Shown: positions 25,106 through 27,961 of the stretch, piece by piece
How positions within the stretch are numbered: position 1 is the stretch's first letter
Layout: every line of letters starts with the position of its first letter
Source: Treponema sp. UBA3649
GTDB taxonomy: Bacteria > Spirochaetota > Spirochaetia > Treponematales > Treponemataceae
Direction: 5' to 3'
Length of the DNA stretch: 27,961 nucleotides
Assembly: GCA_002373325.1 (NCBI GenBank)
Contig: DFKI01000149.1
Location: 1-27,961, forward strand
Made by a program: the position numbers and the translations under genes
The notes under the pieces: model-generated
Told to the model about the DNA's origin: nothing
Database searches by the model: none
What the model saw: only the letters and a program-made list of their open reading frames with translations

Positions 25106-27701
25106 CCGGCAATGTTGAGACGCACAGTGCGGGAACTATGCCGCCTTCATTGGAATTATAGACACAGCGGTAATTATTATCAGCACAACCATTACGAATC
25201 ACAATGCGGGCCTCCGTACTAGCAGCGAAACGAGGAGATCGCATCCACCACCAGCCTCCAATACCGTTCCTCACATCCTGCAACGCATAGTTTGCCTTAG
25301 CATAATCAGTCGTAAAACGGGTTCTGGAATTAGCTCCCGAGGAATAATCCGAAAGCGAAGGAGAATTATACACTTGAAAGCCATAATCGCTTTTTGTCAA
25401 TTCCTGCTGGCTCAGAAGGAATATTTTGTCCGTGGTATTGGCACATGCATATTGATTATTTCCATTGTTCCAAATCATATTTGTGTCCGGGTTTGTACCT
25501 CTGGCGCTGTTATCCACCTCAGTATCGGCTATGAGATTTTGCGCGGAACTTGTAAACGCTTTCTGCAAAAATCCGTTGCCGCTGTAAGTCCTTTTCTGCG
25601 GGTCGCCGTCCTCATACTTTCCGTTAAGGTAGGCCCTGAGTGTCGAGTATTTGTAGTTATTCGGATAGACCGTGGAAGAACCGATTGTTCTGTTTGAGCC
25701 GTTCAAATAATACGGTATGCCAGCAGTAAGTTCATCCTCCGCAAAAAGAAGACTCTTTCCGTCATAACTGTCCGTAAGTTTCCGCCACCTGATTGGCTCC
25801 ACCCTGAAATAATAAGTCTCACCGCTTACAAGTTTTGTGCCGTCCGAGCAGGTGTAATTTGACCCGCTTTCCGTATACGGATTTGCCGTGCATTTCTCAT
25901 AGAAATATCCGTCGCCTCCAAGATACCAGCCGTTGCACACCGGGCTTGAGCTGTAGGAACTTATGCCGGAAATTGTCTGCGGGAAATCACCGAACTTGTA
26001 GTAGCTTCCTCCGCCACAGGTTCCCACATAGTCCGTAAGCTTCACAGGCTCCTGAGTAAGCGCGTTTCCCCTGAGAGAGAACTTGCTTGCATCCCCGATG
26101 TGTCCCTTGTAATCAATGTATGCGACGGAGATTTCGTAGAGCGTGTCGGAATAGTCAAGACTAAGAGCCGCATTGCCAATTTCCTTTGATATTGTCTCCG
26201 TGCTGATTGGATCGGAACCCTTTATTCCGTAAGAGACCACGGCACCGTTATAATCCCTCGCAGAAGGAACATTCCATCCGAGAGTATATTTTCCGTTTTC
26301 ACCTCCACCCGAAACAACTGGCTCCGGAAGACTTGAAATTCCGCACTCATCTTTTGCGAAATAATATTTTTTTCCGTTTGGATATGAAGTGGAATTTCCG
26401 CTTTTGTCCCAGAACTCAAGCCACATCTCATAAACGCCGTCATCAATGGAAATTCCCTCCGAAGCAAAATCGACCTCACCCTCGTACTTTGCCGACACGC
26501 CAAGAACTTTCTGATAGTATACTGTCACATCCTGCATTTCCGCCGCACATGGATTGTAATCTGCGTCAAGGATTTTTTTCACGTGGAGATTAAAAAAATC
26601 ATTCGGTCCCGAGCCAGTGGAATCTCTTTCTTCGACTTCCAGATTCAATCTGATTTTCTCATCGCCGGTAAAAAAATTAAGCGTGTCCAATCCATCCCCG
26701 TCGGAAGCGATTTCATGGGACACTTCCTTAGGAATCTCCACGTCACCAATCTTAACGGAGATTTTGTCAGTGGAATCAGCGTTCGTTGCAATGACCAGGG
26801 GCAAAGAGTCCGTCTCGTCAGTCACCTGATACATCCATTTTTTGCTTCCGGCCATCTTGATATATTTTTCTCCCACGGTATAGAAGAAATCTTTTTCAAT
26901 GCTCACGAGAATCTGTGTGTAATCGGCGACGGCTTCCTTTTCCCTCACGGAGATTGAGAGCGTGCTTTCATTTACAAACACTGGCTCAGCGAAACAATGG
27001 TTGATGCTCCTTTCCGTCTTTTTGTTTTTTATGCTGATGTTTTTGAAAAAGGTTTCCCCGTCTTTTTTATATCCGTAATGATTCCGCTCCGTGCCGTCAA
27101 ACGGGGGAAGAAAATTCTCGTCGGCCACACCGTCTTTCCGAAGCCTGTCCATTTCAGCTTCAGTATAATAGATGGAAGCAGGATCCATTTTCCTGTCGAA
27201 GAGAACAAGGATTGTGGAATCTTTCAGCACACCGGATGTAAGAGGCGAGTAAGAGATAATCTGGGGACGCTCGGCAAGCACAGGTTCCAGACAAATCTGC
27301 ACTCCATTTTCAGGGGCGTTCGTAAACGTACACTCAGTGTCATGGTTTTCAAGGGATGATAGCGTAAGATAAGTTCCGTTCGGTATCTCCTCCTTTGTCG
27401 CGGAGTTCACAATCTTCCAGCAAACGAATTCCCAGTCGCTCACGGGTTCGAAACTTACGTTAAAAACATCGGAGACTTTTTTGTATGTCTCTCCTCCCGC
27501 GGGTGATTTTATGACTCCACGGCTCTCAGGATAATCCACGCGGATTTTATAAGCGGGTGAGTTCGCATAAGCAATCTGAGCCTCAATCTCATCCTTGATT
27601 TCAGCTCCGTTAAGGAAGTTTTCACAGGATGCAAGAAACAGGGAGCAAATCAACAATACCCCCCCCCGTATACATTTAAACAACAAACAATTTTTTTTCA
27701 C
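25098..27701 (-). CDS. Giant lipoprotein, type II, phase-variable, in frame (G9); DUF6273 / lectin-like C-terminus
   Basis: GTG 27701 is chosen because AGGGGG lies six bases upstream; the frame is open to 27761, but those codons lie beside the promoter. The 867-residue product starts MKKNCLLFKC. Nine Gs (plus 27659-27667) encode part of IRGGV inside the signal peptide, ahead of lipobox LASC (Cys26) and ENFLNGAEIK. The domain order matches the 17378 gene: InlB B-like (about 40-140), Big_5-like Ig (RPQIISYSPLTSG), fibronectin-like region, then DUF6273-like from about 567 to the end. The two proteins are close throughout, except in loops around residues 725-795 and in the 29 residues between RSP and GGIVPAL. 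A one-base change in the G run would switch it off. Confidence 0.86.
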   Translation of the reverse strand: MKKNCLLFKCIRGGVLLICSLFLASCENFLNGAEIKDEIEAQIAYANSPAYKIRVDYPESRGVIKSPAGGETYKKVSDVFNVSFEPVSDWEFVCWKIVNSATKEEIPNGTYLTLSSLENHDTECTFTNAPENGVQICLEPVLAERPQIISYSPLTSGVLKDSTILVLFDRKMDPASIYYTEAEMDRLRKDGVADENFLPPFDGTERNHYGYKKDGETFFKNISIKNKKTERSINHCFAEPVFVNESTLSISVREKEAVADYTQILVSIEKDFFYTVGEKYIKMAGSKKWMYQVTDETDSLPLVIATNADSTDKISVKIGDVEIPKEVSHEIASDGDGLDTLNFFTGDEKIRLNLEVEERDSTGSGPNDFFNLHVKKILDADYNPCAAEMQDVTVYYQKVLGVSAKYEGEVDFASEGISIDDGVYEMWLEFWDKSGNSTSYPNGKKYYFAKDECGISSLPEPVVSGGGENGKYTLGWNVPSARDYNGAVVSYGIKGSDPISTETISKEIGNAALSLDYSDTLYEISVAYIDYKGHIGDASKFSLRGNALTQEPVKLTDYVGTCGGGSYYKFGDFPQTISGISSYSSSPVCNGWYLGGDGYFYEKCTANPYTESGSNYTCSDGTKLVSGETYYFRVEPIRWRKLTDSYDGKSLLFAEDELTAGIPYYLNGSNRTIGSSTVYPNNYKYSTLRAYLNGKYEDGDPQKRTYSGNGFLQKAFTSSAQNLIADTEVDNSARGTNPDTNMIWNNGNNQYACANTTDKIFLLSQQELTKSDYGFQVYNSPSLSDYSSGANSRTRFTTDYAKANYALQDVRNGIGGWWWMRSPRFAASTEARIVIRNGCADNNYRCVYNSNEGGIVPALCVSTLPEN
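27659..27667 (-). repeat. Poly-G tract (G9 on the coding strand), ON state
   Basis: Nine consecutive Cs on the plus strand, in codons about 12-15 of the signal peptide, upstream of the lipobox as in the 17000 gene. The present length keeps the frame. Confidence 0.9.
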
Positions 27702-27767
27702 GACAGGCCCCCTTTTTAGCCACGACTGAATGCAGCCTAAAAATAGAATTTCAGGATGCACAATTTA

Positions 27768-27796
27768 ATTATATCACAAAAGCCCCGTCTTGTCAT
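27768..27796 (-). promoter_or_regulatory. Promoter of the 27701 lipoprotein gene
   Basis: Minus-strand ATGACA (27796-27791), 17-bp spacer ending TGA, TATAAT (27773-27768). Predicted start near 27761, leaving a leader of about 60 nt. Confidence 0.75.
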
Positions 27797-27961
27797 GCTT
27801 GGAGGGATTTTTTTCCGCTCATCCTTATCATACTTGGGATGGGCCCTCCAACAAAAAAAGTATCATCATCGGCCATGCCCCGCTGTCATTATCGGGCTGG
27901 ATGAGTGTCATTATCAGACTGGATGAGTGTCATTATCAGACTGGATGAGTGTCATTATCGG
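27774..27961 (-). repeat. Intergenic repeat cassette, copy 3 (runs off the window)
   Basis: A diverged copy of the block at 17001-17300 and 24746-25029. It keeps the CTTGTCATGCTT -35 region, the CCCTCCAACAAAAAAAGT stretch and the CATCATCGGCCATGCCCCG stretch. No gene is seen. Confidence 0.8.
27885..27961. repeat. 22-base direct tandem repeat
   Basis: Units beginning GTCATTATC start at 27885, 27907, 27929 and 27951 (the last cut by the window). Units 2 and 3 are identical; unit 1 has GGG where they have AGA. There are no spacers, so it is not CRISPR. Confidence 0.85.

Noticed and set aside
27702..27761. Longer start (GTG 27761) for the type II lipoprotein
   Set aside because: It coincides with the predicted transcription start and would bury the signal peptide; GTG 27701 has a good ribosome site.
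27885..27961. CRISPR array
   Set aside because: Units are directly adjacent with no unique spacers, and there are no cas genes.

Overview
The window looks like chromosomal DNA from a Treponema-type spirochaete, probably a host-associated (gut, rumen or oral) species. The evidence is a family of very large lipoproteins that begin, right after the lipobox cysteine, with the motif ENFLNGAEIK or TNFLNGAEIK. These sit beside spirochaete-style SH3 and acidic lipoproteins, with moderate G+C and bacterial housekeeping genes (hisH, hisF, clpS, clpA, aat). No rRNA, tRNA, CRISPR array, transposase or reverse transcriptase was seen.

Layout. 1-296: 3' end of an unidentified plus-strand gene. 298-2972 (minus): a three-gene operon of acidic lipoprotein, exported SH3-like protein and a carboxyl-type O-methyltransferase. 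3245-6313 (plus): the first giant lipoprotein. 6356-11390 (plus): hisH-hisF-clpS-clpA-aat. The last three genes overlap by 4 nt and form an N-degron module: Aat adds Leu/Phe to N-termini, ClpS recognises such N-termini and ClpA unfolds the substrate. 11446-13905 (minus): small membrane proteins, a lipoprotein, an aminotransferase-like protein and a 54-residue acidic protein. 14003-27701 (minus): a tandem array of four giant lipoproteins in the order type I, type II, broken AAA-ATPase/nuclease gene, type I, type II.

Type I proteins (3245, 14003 and 21593 loci) share a C-terminal module ending in a FADGT motif. Type II proteins (17378 and 25098 loci) end in a roughly 290-300 residue domain resembling DUF6273 / C-type-lectin-like folds, with a short hypervariable stretch before an invariant tail.

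The most interesting signal is a homopolymeric G tract inside the signal-peptide codons of these lipoproteins. One type I gene carries G10 and is out of frame, so it is switched off. One type II gene carries G9 and is in frame. The two other array members have shorter or interrupted tracts at the same place. With nearly identical promoters, duplicated upstream cassettes and variable C-termini, the array looks like a phase-variable and antigenically variable surface lipoprotein system. The hypervariable ends could be targets of a diversity-generating retroelement elsewhere in the genome, but that part is speculative.

Promoters are readable: most have the form (A/T)TGACA-like, 17 bp spacer, TATAAT-like, often with a TGn extension. 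Several fix start codons, and they suggest a leaderless hisH message.
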